Translations under genes and position numbers: made by a program | Origin: Mytilisepta virgata | Taxonomy: Eukaryota; Mollusca; Bivalvia; Mytilida; Mytilidae | Direction of reading: 5' to 3' | Length of the DNA: 64,000 nt | Assembly (NCBI GenBank): GCA_028015205.1 | Contig: JAPWFG010000020.1 | Span: 496,001 to 560,000 of the forward strand | The notes under the pieces: model-generated | The model's database searches: none | The model's input: only the letters and a program-made list of their open reading frames with translations | Told to the model about the DNA's origin: nothing | In this document: piece by piece, positions 12,713-26,200 of the stretch | Position numbering within the stretch: position 1 is the stretch's first letter | Layout: each line of letters opens with the position of its first letter

Positions 12713-13784
12713 TTCAAAAAAAACAATGCAGAATACTTGGTTTAGTTGAGTGGAATTTTTCGACTCTAGAAATAATGACATTTCTTTCCTGATAAAATGA
12801 TGAAAAATATAAATTATTTGACAATGAAGGGTATGGTGTGTTGCAGTGAAAAGGGATGATGCGACACACTAAATCCATTGCCCAGGTGTACTCAAAATAC
12901 AGACATGATGGTGCGGCCAGATAGATAGTATTTCAGCCAACAGAAATCCTGTCTTCTGGTTCTTATGGAACAGATTTTATATTTAAAAAAATGCATGCTT
13001 GTTACTTAGTACTGCTTCCTTCTTATTTATAAATGCTTACTTCTTTATTGGTAATGCTTACTTCTTTATTGGAAATGCTTGCGTCTTATTTACTACCGCT
13101 TCCTGTAATAGCTATTCTGATGCATATTACAGTAACGGCATTCGTATAACATGTATAAGTGCTATATCTATTTATAATACTTTGAACTCCGTGCTTGTAA
13201 CTTCATTTGACCTGTGACTATGTATACATGCATTCGTATAAATGCATTGTTTATTTATTAAAGTTTTCAACTCCTTGTTTGTGTGCGTACTATTTAACAA
13301 ATAGTTCATGACACTGAGGGTCATATGGCAGTATATGGACCGGTTGGTCGCCCGACAAAAATTATATGGACCGAAACGAAACTGAATTTGGTATGCTCGT
13401 GATCAAGACCATATTGGTCGAAACGTTGGGTAATTTTAACTTTTTACTTTGATTGTTGTTGTTTTTTTTAGATTTTATATTTGGTTTTGTTCGACTTGTG
13501 TATTTTATATATTTCAGTCGTTTTATGCCCCTTTTGACAGCTCACCATTTCCATTTATTTTTCTTATTATCTAATTCCTATATATATCTAAAGAAATGCT
13601 TTTGGCATATGTATACCAAGTGTATGTATTCTCTGAGTCTAAGGTCTTGCTCAGTTCAAAAGCATCTTTTAATAAAGGATTTAAATCATCAAAATGCAGT
13701 CTAGCAAGATATCTTATAGTTTGGACTGCAATATGTTTTCTATTGGTTCTCTATCTAATTCTGCTCTTGTAGCTAGGTTTGAGC
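12713..13784. other. Intergenic DNA, minor tandem repeat
   Basis: A short tandem block at about 13030-13085 repeats AATGCTTACTTCTTTATTGG two to three times. The stretch 13330-13430 ('GGACCG...GGTCGCCCGACAAA...GGTCGAAACG') looks like a repeat fragment. No exon is recognised. Confidence 0.35.
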
Positions 13785-13828
13785 AGAGACATATATAACA
13801 TAGATATATAATTGTTATATATGTCTCT
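13785..13828. repeat. 44-bp palindrome
   Basis: AGAGACATATATAACA and TGTTATATATGTCTCT are exact inverted copies, apart from one unpaired base, around an AT-rich loop. It lies about 360 bp upstream of the proposed WDR81 start codon. Confidence 0.7.
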
Positions 13829-13989
13829 GGTTTGAGGAGCTTCTTTTCGTACCCAAAGTATTTTTACAATGTAAGTGATGTGATTTATAAATGCACTGAA
13901 GCAATTAAGCCCATACAGGGGAACAGGTAAACTTGTTTATTGTAGGAATAAACAACATGATTTGGGTCTGATAGACGTAGTTTAACAGC

Positions 13990-14106
13990 AGGGGAGGTAA
14001 TTCATATTTAAATGTGTCAAATCAAATGGACTTTCGTGTGTACTATTGCGACTATTTTCATACGGTTTTCGGTTGAACTGCAACTTTGACGATTACCTCC
14101 CCTGGA
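13990..14106. mobile_element. Small inverted-repeat element upstream of WDR81 start
   Basis: The ends GCAGGGGAGGTAATT (from 13989) and GATTACCTCCCCTGG (to 14106) are inverted copies about 118 bp apart. The end motif GGGGAGGTAAT is a variant of the GGGAGATAACT string seen in other elements here. It ends 85 bp before the WDR81 ATG, so it lies in the promoter or 5' UTR. Confidence 0.55.
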
Positions 14107-14190
14107 TCGATTTTCCACCCACCTGACTGCAGTATGTCAACAAAATAAGCATGTAACGATTTATTACTGTCTTCTGTTTCATAACAGAAG

Positions 14191-14277
14191 ATGGACAAGA
14201 ATCATGACATATCTGGAGTGTTAAAGATTCCAGAAAATCACATTAAATGGTTATCAAAATCGAGGACAGTGTGCTTG
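14191..14277 (+). CDS. WDR81: WDR81 exon 1 (start)
   Basis: ATG-GAC-AAG opens 29 codons ending ...KSRTVCL, then donor GTTAGT in phase 0. Joined to exon 2 it reads [15 protein letters not shown], which matches the 'THVVALVPARWLASL' segment of vertebrate WDR81 in pattern. It is 6.3 kb from exon 2 and short, so a transcript is needed to confirm it. A further upstream ATG cannot be excluded. Confidence 0.6.
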
Positions 14278-17200
14278 GTTAGTTTTCCTACAAAAAAATT
14301 ATTTCCTCGTTAATATTTCCTCCTGCAGATTTTCCACTCAAAACTGATACCTCCTTTAAAATATTTTTTTTAAAGATTTTAAAAGAATACAAGTGTTTGT
14401 TCAGTCCTTAAAGCGTAATTTAATAACTGTTGCATCTGAGCAGATATGAAAAGGATAACTATAATGGAAATAATCATGGAGGAATTTTACTTCTAGTTTT
14501 ATAAACAGGGTATGTAGAATCCAGGTTTGTTTGCCCTAATGCCAGTTTGCATTGGGTACTACTAAAAGAAGCCTGCCAAGGTAAATGAAGCCTGCAAAAG
14601 CCTGCAGGTTAATGGCTATATGTACGTAGAATATTTTTACATATTATGGTAGATGAAAGTATTTTATTTGAAAATATCGAAAAAAAAAGATTTTGATAAG
14701 TTTTTCGACTCTTAATCGATGATTTTCTATTGTCGTATGTGAAGCCTGCAAGAATGCGACGCCATCTTGTTTTACCTTAGATTCGAGTTGACATGTATAG
14801 TTAATTAGCCAGTGTATATTGTAAAATAAACATTTTTATTGAGTTTAATGTTAATTGAATGTAATAAAAATGTAGAACTCTCTGCCATATTCATAAATGA
14901 ATGTTACCAAACCCAATGACGAGGACGTGGTTCTATTCTTTTCTGGGTCCATTTTTTTTTTAATTTTTATTTTTTAAATTTATTTATTTACTTTTACTTT
15001 TTTCATAATGAGAAACTATATACAAAATTTCAATTTTGAAAAAAAATCTTTTCAGCTAAAACTGTGAGAGCAGAGGAAGAAGAAATAGAAAAACGTTAAC
15101 CTAAAGCGGAAGAAGAAAAAAACCATAATTGAATAAAAAATATTCTATAATTTAGTCCATCGTCTGTGTTCGTCCGTATAAAAAGATTTGTACTGAATCA
15201 TTTCAATACATGTCCTATATCTAATTTCTACAGAAAGAATTTCTGAATTTTGAATTCCGATGGAGATGGCATTAAAAGACAATTCCCATCCCCAGTCGTC
15301 TCCACTGCCCAATATGTCGAATTCTTGCCCAAATATGAAGTTCCTACTGAATCTATAGCCAAAGATCTATTTACCTCTAAAGATTGTGGAGACAGTGTTT
15401 TTGACAAAAATCTGAATAGAATAAGCTCCAATTTGGCAGCTTCAACGGAATTCCCGTTGTTGTTTAACCTCTTTAAACCTGCTGAAAAATCAAAATTTCC
15501 AAAGCTATCTAAACAGCAGCCTGAACAAATGAATGAAAGTGAAGATTTTCTCAAAAATGAAAAATTAGTGTTTGTGAGATTTTCACAATTCTTTAAATCA
15601 AATATCAAATTGCTACTATTTTGAAAATATGTAACAAATAATAATAATTTGAAACCAAAAAAAGCTTCTATTATAAATTAGCTACTATTATTTTTTAAAT
15701 CAAATATCACGTTGTGTGCAAATGAAGTGAAAACAGTGAAGTGATTTAGAAAGTTGTCAATTCAGTATTAAATTATATTAATTAAAATTGTTTATTTAAG
15801 TGAGAATATTTCAAGTTATTTTTAGTTTATATAAGTATAGTTATTTCTTTTAATAATTATATGAAAATGTTAATATGTGATTATTTACTTAAAATTGTTT
15901 ATTCTACAATATACACTGGCTAATTAACTATACATGTCAAGTCGAATCTAAGGTAAAACAAGATGGCGTCGCATTCTTGCAGGCTTCAAATACGACAATA
16001 GAAAATCATCGATTAAGAGTCAAAAAACTTATCAAAATCAATTTTTTTTCTCGATATTTTCAAATAATATACTGTCATCTACCATAATATGTAAAAATAT
16101 TCAACGTACCTATAGCCATTAACCTGCAGGCTTTTGCAGGCTTCATTTACCTTGGCAGGCTTCTTTTAGTAGGACCGGTTTGCATTGGCCCTGAGTCCGT
16201 TCGCCCTGATTTTTATATTAATGTGTAAAGGAATACTTGTAGGAATAAACTTGTAAAATACGACTGATATATTTGAAATGAAAGATTCCAGTGGCTATTT
16301 TTTGTTCTAGTGATATTAAACTCATTGAAGGGGGCACTAAACTTTGTACTTGTCTAAAATTGTTGGTTTTAATTTATTCGAAATTTGAGTTGTGATTTGT
16401 ATATTTCGGACAAAAAAATTTGGAGCAAGTCAGAAATTTTATTACAATTAAGAAAGATATATGTGCCTCATCATAAACAGAATTTTGATTACAGAATTTA
16501 CATAATCTGTTTTGATGTGGAATTTTCTTAAGTGTCCCGAACTCTAGTTCCTATGGTCACAAATTCTAAACTTAGTTATTAATTCCTGAAATTCCAAATT
16601 TGTGTGTTTAAGATAGAACTGTGGTTCTGTGTTGTATTTCAAATATTTATACAAATGCAGTTTATTCTGTTCGTTCAAGGAATTTAGTTTATCTTTCAAT
16701 GATTCAATAAAAAAAGTGAAATTGTTTGTGGATTCTGATGCAAATCTACTAAAAATAAATAATTTATAAGCTCAATTACGCCCAATTAAGGGTCAATGGC
16801 TTACAAATAATAACAATAAACAACAATACAAGTGACAGAATGCAGTAGTAGCGATACAATAAGTTTACAATGTACCTATCAAATAATTTAATCCTCAAGA
16901 CCATTAATTACCTGACTACCTAATTACCTGTCATCCAAGCCTGAGATAATTACTAAAACAACTACACCTATTGTTCACCATGTTGAAATAGATGGAATAA
17001 GAAAAAGTTTACCAATATTAATAAATAAATAGATTTTAATACAAATGTAATTTACTTTTTATAAATATTAGTTTATGTGACTTTTAAATTTAAGTTTATT
17101 TGTTATATATCTCATTTTTATTTCAGAAAATGTCATGAATAAAAATTTTATACATTGTAATTTCAAAACATAATAAATTCCTTTATAAAATTTTTTATTA

Positions 17201-20200
17201 ATTTTTCATGAACACTTTCTTCCCTGAGCTATATACTACATATATATATAGGGCGAACGGACTCTATGGGCAAACGAACCCAGGGCGAAGATGTAATTAG
17301 GGCAAACAGACCTGTTACTGGGTATGTATGGGTCCTTGAAAGTACTTTAAATTCTGGGAAAAGGTCCTTGAAACACCTTGAGAAATAGAATTTAATTGAA
17401 AAGATATATTTCTTTGTATGTGTTTACTTTCACTGGCTTCATTTCGCCCAATTTTCATACTTACTCGATCTGTTCTGCGTAGACTTGTTGCATCACTACA
17501 CGTACACTGGAGAAACATGCCTTTTTAGCTCACCTGGCCAAAGGCCATGTGAGCTATTGCCAGCACTTGGCGTCCGTCGTCGTCGTTAACAATTATACAA
17601 AACTCTTCTCCTCTGTTTCAGATTAGAACCAAACTTGGTATGAATGTTCCTTGGGGTACCCTGCGTAGAACTGTTGTGAGGATTTTTGATTCGTCGAAAA
17701 ACATGGCCGCTGTTACTAAAAATAGAACATAGGGGTCAAACAACAGTTTTTCGCAAATATTTCAAAAATCATTAGGTTACGGCATATTCTGGCAGGTTGA
17801 AAGTGCTCAGCATGATGAGAGCTACCTATGTGCTGATTTTCGTGAAAATCTGTCAACTGATGTTAGAGTTATTGCCCTTTTTTAACATTTTTGGCTTTTT
17901 TTTATGTTATTATTTCAAAAATCTTCTTCTCTGAAACTACTATTCAAAATCAAATGAAACTTGGTAAGATTGTTCCTTGGGGTACCCTGCATAGAACTGA
18001 TGTGGGGATTTTTGATTCGTCGAAAAACATGGCTGCTGTTTCTAAAAATAGAACATAGGGGTAAATTGCTGTTTTTTGCTAATAACTCAAAAACCGTTAC
18101 AGATATCGAAAATCTGACTAGGGTAAAATTGATCAGTATGACAAGATCTACCTACCCTGAAATTTTGAAGGAAATTCCAAAACCCATTTAGGAGTTATTG
18201 CCCTTTTTTTGCCAAATTTTCAAAATTATAACATTTTTCGTCATTTATCTCCAAAACTGTTTGAGATAGAAGTGAAATGTAAATTTGAAAAATGTTTGCC
18301 ATGTTGAGATCTACATACCCTGAAATTTTAAAGGAAATCCCAAAACCCATTTAGGAGTTATTGCCCTTTTTTTGTCAAATTTTCAAAATTTTAACATTTT
18401 TGCATTTATCTCCAAAACTATTTGAGATAGAAGTGAAATATAAATTGAAAAATGTTTGCCATGTTGAGATCTACATATCCTGAAATTTTGAAGGGAATCC
18501 CAAATTCTATTTAGGAGTTATTGGTATGTGTAATTTTAGGTCGGGTTTTGTTACATTTATTTAAGGTTCACCCTTATTCCTGGTCAATTTTGTCAACTTC
18601 CTGCCAGGACTACCACCATCAGGGAACATATTTTAACATTAAACTTTATGAAAAATAAATCTTCAACAAATTTTCCCTGAACAATTGAACCAATTGCAAC
18701 AAACTTGGTCAAATAGTTGATTAATTGTCCAATGAAAACCAGACTCCAGGTGAGCGATACAGGCTCTGGTGAGCCTCTTGTTTAAGATACAAGAGTTGCT
18801 ATGACCAGATTTTATCATTCACGATTTCTAACCATTTGCTAAGTATAGTCTGCGATCTCATTAAATTATGCACCTGCAAAAGTTGTCTTAAAAGCGAGTT
18901 TGTTTATAATAGTCCAGTCAATGTAGCATAAATTTGACCCTTACCTTAAAGTAATTGCAAAAGAATATTTTTAAGTTTTAATCTTTAGCATTATACCCCA
19001 AATATACACTGAAAAAAGTCCAACAAAATCTAACTTGAGGAAGATTAAAAAATCACGATTTTAAAATTCCTATGGACATTTGCATTGAAAATGGGAGATA
19101 ACTCTGCAAAAAAGGCAGAAATATCAATTAAAATTCATACAAAATTATAACTTTACTGCTTCTATTCAGCAGAATGTATTGATTCTTGTTATTTTAGCCG
19201 TCTTTAGAATATAACAAACAACTCTAAAGTTTTTTTTCATATCTTTTACCAAGCTACAATCTAGATTTCGTAATTCATTATTTGACCATTTATTAAATTT
19301 TCAACTTGTCATGGTAAAGAATCTCAAATTTAATAAAAATAATTAAGCATATATTCTTCTTTTTGTGGTTTAAAGTTTCTTTAAACAAGGTAGATGCTGA
19401 TCAAATATAATTTACAGATATAAGCAATACCAATTTTTCACATTATTTTTTCAAAATGGTCACAAAGCCACAAATTTGCAATTTCTTTAATGAAAAATGC
19501 GCAAAAAAAATAAAAATACCCATAACATTTCGGTTTTGTACATTTCATGAGCAGAAGATTATATAATATAGTCAAATACGAACTTATAATCCCATGAAAG
19601 TATCATACTTTACATGAATTTTAAGAAAACCAAAAACTGACAAAAAAGACTCATTTTTGCAGAGTTATCTCCCCTTTCCAATGTTAATTTCCATAGGAAA
19701 TTAAAAATGCTGATTTTGAGTTTTCCTCAAGAATGATTTTATGAGACTTTTTTCTGTGTATATTTGGGGCTTAATGCTATAGATCAGAACTAAAATATTT
19801 TCTGTTGCAATTAGTTTGAGGTTAAAACTTAGTCTGACTGGACTATAAGTATTTGTAGTTGAAGTACGAATGTAGACAAGCGAACGAATTTAAAGTTTAT
19901 GAATCTTCTGTCCCAAATTTTTACAGAAATAGATCAAGTATGTTGTAATCATGAAACCACATTGTCAACAAGTATAACATGTAACAATCAATTTCTTACC
20001 CATTATTTATGGTTAATTTCAGAAAAAAGGGCCACTAGCTGGTCTAAAAAGATCCTTGAAAAATGTAAATTTTGACTTGAAAGTACTTGAAAATTCCTTG
20101 AATTGTATGATAAAAATGTGTATGAACCCTGTATAAACAACTTTTCAGGCTTGTTTTTTTTCGGTGTGTAGACACATGGATTTGTCATGATAATACTTTT

Positions 20201-23200
20201 CAAAGTTCAACCAAATATTTTTAGTTAAACTTTTGAAAAACAGAAAATAAGGGTATTTTAAAATGTTCCTGCAAGCTTCTTATAATAAAAAAATTTGCAA
20301 AAATGAATTTTGTCACCTTGATAATCTTTTATTGTGGTCGTATGAAAATTTACATGCAAACAATGTCAGATTAGTAAAAGTAGCTTACCTTGAAATTTTC
20401 AGGACTCAACTTCATAAAGTGGGTAGGCATATCATTATCTCACAGGGCAATTGTTTTTTTTTCCAGTTTTATTTCATTTTGAAGGGGTGGGGTTACAATA
20501 CAAACCTAGCCCGTGAGCTTCCTATTGTATTTGGTAAGGAAATATTTACATATATGTATTTTTTTCCTTTATAAGGTCACAGATGATTGGTTAAAAAATG
20601 TAGTTCAGCAAACCTTGCCCATATATAAATGGACAGAACAGTTGTGTGCTGCAGAATGTGAACAGTACCTTGCCTCATCTAACACCAGAATTCCAAAACA
20701 GTGGAACAGAATTTCAATCAAAATTTTAAGAAAATCAGATACACTGGTTTCTAGGTAATACACTAGAAAGTTTTTATTTTGCAGAATGATTGTACAGTAT
20801 GTAACATACATGTATAATGAAGGATTGCATAGTAAATGAATTTCTGTTTTCATCAATTTTTCACAAAGTTATTGTTTATTTAACTTTGTAGTTTTCTGAC
20901 ATCTATTCCCAATGTACAAAATACATAAATATACACTATTAAGTCACAGGACATCATACATGTTTGTGTCTGTCAGAGGTCGCAAATCTACATATGGATA
21001 AGTGTGCAACAGTTATGTAACAGTATGTTAATGGCAGGGGTAAAAGCATACATATTTATAGATTAAAACATGGCCTTTTTCATATTGCCCTTGTTATCAG
21101 CCCGAGACCTTGATATCGGCCCGAGGGACAATCAGTCGAGGGCTGATAACAAGGCCAATATGAAAAAGACCATGTATTAATCTATTTATCACATATTTTG
21201 CCACTACCAAGAAATAATTTTAATATTGAATTCAATTTTCTTGTCTTCAAGCAAGTATGTCAGGTTTTGAACAACACTGATGTGGGGAATGAATATAAAG
21301 TGCACATTTACAGTGCTACAGCTAGTGAAAAGTTATTTCTTTCACTTTTAGTATATAGTCAAACAAATGAATGCAACTTCAGTTTCTGTGCTTTTTCCGA
21401 GATCTACAAATAGATTTTGTAAGTTCCTATTGAAGCTGCTAAGAACATTTGTGGTTAGTTTACAGTTAATAATGATCAGACGATTATTTACAGCTGAGCG
21501 GAAGTGATGTTGATATCTGCCCTCGTATGATGTTATTTACATATGCAAAATTGGCATTATTTCAATAAAATATGTGATAAGTGTAGTTAATTAAATGATT
21601 AAAATATATATTAAAATGAATTCAATAGTTTGGCTATATTATCACACTAAAGTATGAATCTAGAGATGAATTGTAATAATCCCATTTATATTTTATAGTT
21701 TGCCAGAAGCGCCATTATCAAATAACCCAGAAGTAGTTACTAGTTTATCGGGTCATTTGAGTGAGATTTGCAAAGATAATTATACCAACCAATGGATGAA
21801 GGCCTACTACAATGTTCATCTGAAAGAGAAAGCAGATGAGAAAATATTACAGAAGGTTTGACATCGTTGTAGTGTTTTTTTTCAAAGGAGAATTTTCATG
21901 AAAAAAATATTCAAATTATGAGATATCCAGCACTTAATAAGGGAATACAAATTAAATTTTAGGAAATAGATATGCATATATTGTTTCAATTAATTGGTTG
22001 TTTGTTATCAATGATTTTTAAACATACTGTTAACATGCACAATGACAGTCTAACAAAATGCACTTTGGCCAGGTTTGTCCATAGGAATAGTAACAATATA
22101 TGTACTCCAGAGAAGATTTTTAATGGACACATTTACTGGGATTTAATGCTGTTGTTTTCTTGAAGCAAACGTTGCCTGAAAACATTGATATCACAATTAG
22201 AAAACAATACATATAAAACATCAGAAACCTGTACAGTGGAATTCTTCTTTGTCATTGTCTCATATACATGTGTAGTGACTTTCTGATTTGGGTTTGTCTT
22301 TATTTCACTATATATAAACAGTGGGAGGTATTGAGAACAGTGGAGTAGTACATTTATATAGCATTGATTTAATCTTGATTTAATCTTGTACTAAAGCAGT
22401 TAAAAAAATAACTTAATATTTATTAAGTATTCAATTACCATTTATTCAATTTTCAATTATCATTTATTCAGTTTTCAATTACTGTTTATGTCTGTTTTTT
22501 AAGTACTTATTTAATAAAGTAGGATAAGAGGAAGGGTGGCACACTAATAATAGTTACTGGGTAATCCTAAATGCAGAGTTTTACAAATAAATATGTGAAA
22601 TGATTAACTGTATTACTAGATCCATTAAACTCCAAGGAATAAGATTTAAATTTCAATCAAGGACAAAACACCAATCAGCCACTTCTGTAATATATACTTT
22701 TGTACATTTGTAAGTGACTACCAAAATATTTGTGCATATTCTAGTTTCTACTAATGTCAGAAGCTTAATTCTTCATTTTTTAACCAGGAAGGGTAACCCT
22801 TTAAAATATAGTGCTTTGATGTTTTCAAATTTCAGAAATCTGATGTCTTACAACAGTATCTTCAGAAAATGTATCCACAACAAATTTCAGATTTACGAGG
22901 CAGCCAAGGTACCAGTCCAAATGTCAGTTCATCTCCAAATATTCTACCTGTCATTACAATATATGAGATGACAGACGCTTTCTATATTCTCCAACCTTAT
23001 ATACCATATAATATACAGAACGTTGTTGCGTTTAGTCCAGCTGTGTTTAAAAATTCCAATACCAAGCCACTTTTTATACTTTATCAGCTATTGCATATAA
23101 TGAAAGAATTACACAAAGTAGGTGTAGTTTTAGGAGATATAAGTTTGCATGATGTTTTATGTGATGAGAAACTTTGGATTTGTATTTCTGGTCTGCATTT

Positions 23201-26200
23201 TGAAAAAATGATCAAATTATTAAAAACTACAGAAAACACTGCCAATGGTATAAAAAATGGATTGCCAGACATGCTTTCTAAAGATATGACTGTCACTGAA
23301 ATGTCTGTGAAGAGTAAGCATGCGGAAATGTCTTGTCAAGATCCTATTACATCTGGATTAAATTCAGATGAAGATCAGGTCAAAACTACTGAAACAAATT
23401 TAAAGAGACAAATGTGTTCACGTCTTCTTAGTGAGTCTGATGGTCTAGTTGAGGAAGCCAAAATGTTTTTACAGTCTGATTTCAGTACAAAATATTCTGT
23501 TCATGACTTGCCCACACTTGTGGAAGACTGGATACATAGAAGAATTACAAACTTTAAATATTTGATGGTTTTGAACCACTTAGCAGGAAGACGAATGTAT
23601 GATCCAAATAATCATCCTATACTTCCCTGGGTAATGGATCTTTGTGTAGAAAATGATAGGGAAAAAAATAGAGATTTGACAAAAAGTAAATATCGTCTGA
23701 ATAAAGGAGACAGTCAGCTTGATTTAACATATGAATCATATTTGTCAAACATTCCGCATCACGTTTCTGACATATTATCTGACATAACATATTATGTCTA
23801 CAAAGCAAGAAGGACTCCAAAGGCCATTTTGTGTTCACATGTTAGACCTAAATGGGTTCCGAACGAATATCCTAGTAGTTTGGTTCGCCTGTATAACTGG
23901 ACACCAGATGAATGCATTCCTGAATTTTACACAGATCCTTTGATATTTTCATCCATTCATGAAGATTTACCAGACTTGGATTTACCAAAGTGGTGTCAAA
24001 CACCTGAGGAATTTGTTGTAAAACATATGGAAGTGTTGGAGAGTGATAAGGTTTCAGAATCATTAAATCATTGGATAGATCTAACTTTTGGGTTTAAGGT
24101 GAGAAACATTTGTAAAATGATGTTAAGTTACACATTTAAAACATACAAAAGTAAATAAAAAAATCAAACATGTACATGTATATGAGAGTGAATTTAGATA
24201 TATGTTTAGCCAGGCCTTTAACTCATATTGTCAAAATAATATTATAAAGTGGTTTACAGAGAGAAAGATGATAGTATTCATTTAAGACCTTTTTGCATTT
24301 GAACACAGCTACATTTGTACATACTTGTATATTTAGTTGAGTGATCATTGTTAACAAGAAATTGATTCTTCTACAGGGTTTGATCATAACTTTTACAGTA
24401 CATTTCTTTTTTCATTTTCAAATATAATTCCAATTATATATTTAGAATTGATTAGAATTCTTTATTAATTTTATGTTTTTTAGTTGTCGGGGAGTATCGC
24501 TGTAAAGGAGAAGAATATTAACTTACAGTTAGTAGATGACCATCAGAATGTGACCAATCATGGAGTAGTTCAACTGTTTACAGAACCCCATCCTTACAGA
24601 ATACCTAAATTACAAACTAATAAAGTGGATCCTCCAAAAATAGCTAAAAATGTTTTATGGTCTCAGGTATGTTCAACACACCATTTAATGAATTTTAGCT
24701 TTGAAGATTAGTCAGTTAGTAATATAGTGTTATTATGTGCGGGTAAAGTTCTAAAAAAACAGAAAATATGGTGACTAAAAACTGATTCTAGACACCCATG
24801 GTGTTTGAGTTTATTAAGTTAAACTGACAAAATTTCTACACCGCACTTTCAGTATTCTTATTTACTGTGAAGTAATTGGTGCCTGTGACCATTCACATTG
24901 ACTCAACCCACAGAGCTGTTTAGTACTTCCTCAGGTGGTGAGTAGGTAAGACCTTCCCATTGTGAGGGTTGTCAGATCACAATAGAAAAAGTCTGACTGG
25001 AGGTCATTAAATTATATTTTGAGCAAGCCATATTGTGCAATTCTTAGATGATCCATTTGTTAGGACTGGTAAGAAATATTGAAATTATGAATTAAAGAAT
25101 TGAAAAGTAAAAGTGTTTTGACTTTGCACTTAATAAAAGTTTGTATTTTATAAGGGATATTTAAGAAGAAACGGGAACAACATTCAGAATAGGAATATCA
25201 AGGTGCCTGTGGTATACACATCAATTCATAATCATAACTTGTACATGCATCTGTTCCAAAGAAAGCTCTTTAGTGTAATACATATTTACAATAAAACCAT
25301 TTAACTACAATTTTAAAATATTTGCATGCTGTGTTAATATAGAAAGAAAAATTCATTTTTGAATTAACACTACCTTGATTTGTAGATAATCTTAATGCCA
25401 ATATTGGTACAAAAGTTTATTTCATTCATGAAAATATATGCTATCTAAGAATTTTTTACTAGTATAAGTCACCACTCTCTTTATAAATTATGAAACTATA
25501 GCCTGTAGTATAGACACAATTGTCAATCTGAACTATGTGAAGTTAATTTTATATTCTGGAGAAAATATTACTGTACTCTCATTAGTAGTACTCCCAAGAT
25601 AACTTTTGAGGGACTGTTGAAGATAAAAATCTTTTATTTCATCCACTGGTAAGAAAAAAAATATAAAAGATTAATACTCTCAATCTAGCCAGAGACCACG
25701 CTGGGCTTCGCCAATGTCGCCAAATTCGATTTTTATTCAATCTGGCAACAGAATTTCATAGTTGGCAATATTTCTGGCGACAGAATTTTTCAATCTTTTT
25801 TTTTTTTAAATCTGGCACTTGTGTGAAAACATTTTTAAATGGTAACTAAGATTGTGTTGTCACTTCTGGTTTAACATCAACAAACACATGTGGAACAGGG
25901 CACAGTCGATGTTTTATTAGGCTTGCCATCAAAGTAAAGGTCATTTCAGATGAAATTATCTGTCATTAAAACTTTATTTAATCACAAATACTTTTCAGTT
26001 TTTTTTTTTTCAAATAGTAATGAATGAAAAACAATCATGTATGTTTCCAAAAGGGGGAGGGTGACTTGGCATTTGGAAACTGACGAAAAAATTGATGCTT
26101 TGGCGATTTTTTTGGCAACAACTTTTTGAATGCCAGCGCGACCCCTGCTAGCAGTAATTAATTGATCAACCTTAGTCTTCTCTAAATTTTACCTTCAACT

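Larger units (their letters stand above)
14508..17328. mobile_element. Inverted-repeat element with 9-bp target duplication
   Basis: GGGTATGTA is present at 14508-14516 and 17320-17328. Inside it, the left end (GGTTTGTTTGCCCTAAT) and right end (ATTAGGGCAAACAGACC) are inverted, and both continue into more copies of a TTTGCCC/TTCGCCCT motif, including GAGTCCGTTCGCCCT. A 9-bp duplication is the usual length for Mutator-like elements, which is the best guess. The left inverted repeat is split by the inner element at 14555-16177. Confidence 0.6.
14500..20139. mobile_element. hAT-like element with 8-bp target duplication
   Basis: TATAAACA flanks both ends (14500-14507 and 20132-20139). The left end reads CAGGGTATGTA and, past a later insertion, TGGGTCCTTGAAAGTACTT (from 17329). 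The right end reads ...GTGTATGAACCCTG. CAGGGT...ACCCTG termini and an 8-bp duplication are typical of the hAT superfamily. No transposase is recognised inside, so the copy is non-autonomous or decayed. The base at which element and duplication meet is ambiguous by two. Confidence 0.55.
14278..20575 (+). other. WDR81 intron 1, a nest of transposons
   Basis: Nearly the whole intron is explained by one hAT-like element (14508-20131) with at least four later insertions inside it; these are listed separately. Only about 230 bp at the 5' side and 440 bp at the 3' side remain outside. The donor is GTTAGT and the acceptor is CTTTATAAG. Confidence 0.65.

Noticed and set aside
15250..15624. 124-codon plus-strand frame in the intron 1 nest
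   Set aside because: It overlaps the minus-strand frame with the OTU motif and shows no recognisable domain; taken as the shadow strand.
20263..20574. 103-codon frame directly upstream of WDR81 exon 2
   Set aside because: No similarity to the WDR81 N-terminus. The proposed exon 1 at 14191 joins in phase and gives a better match.
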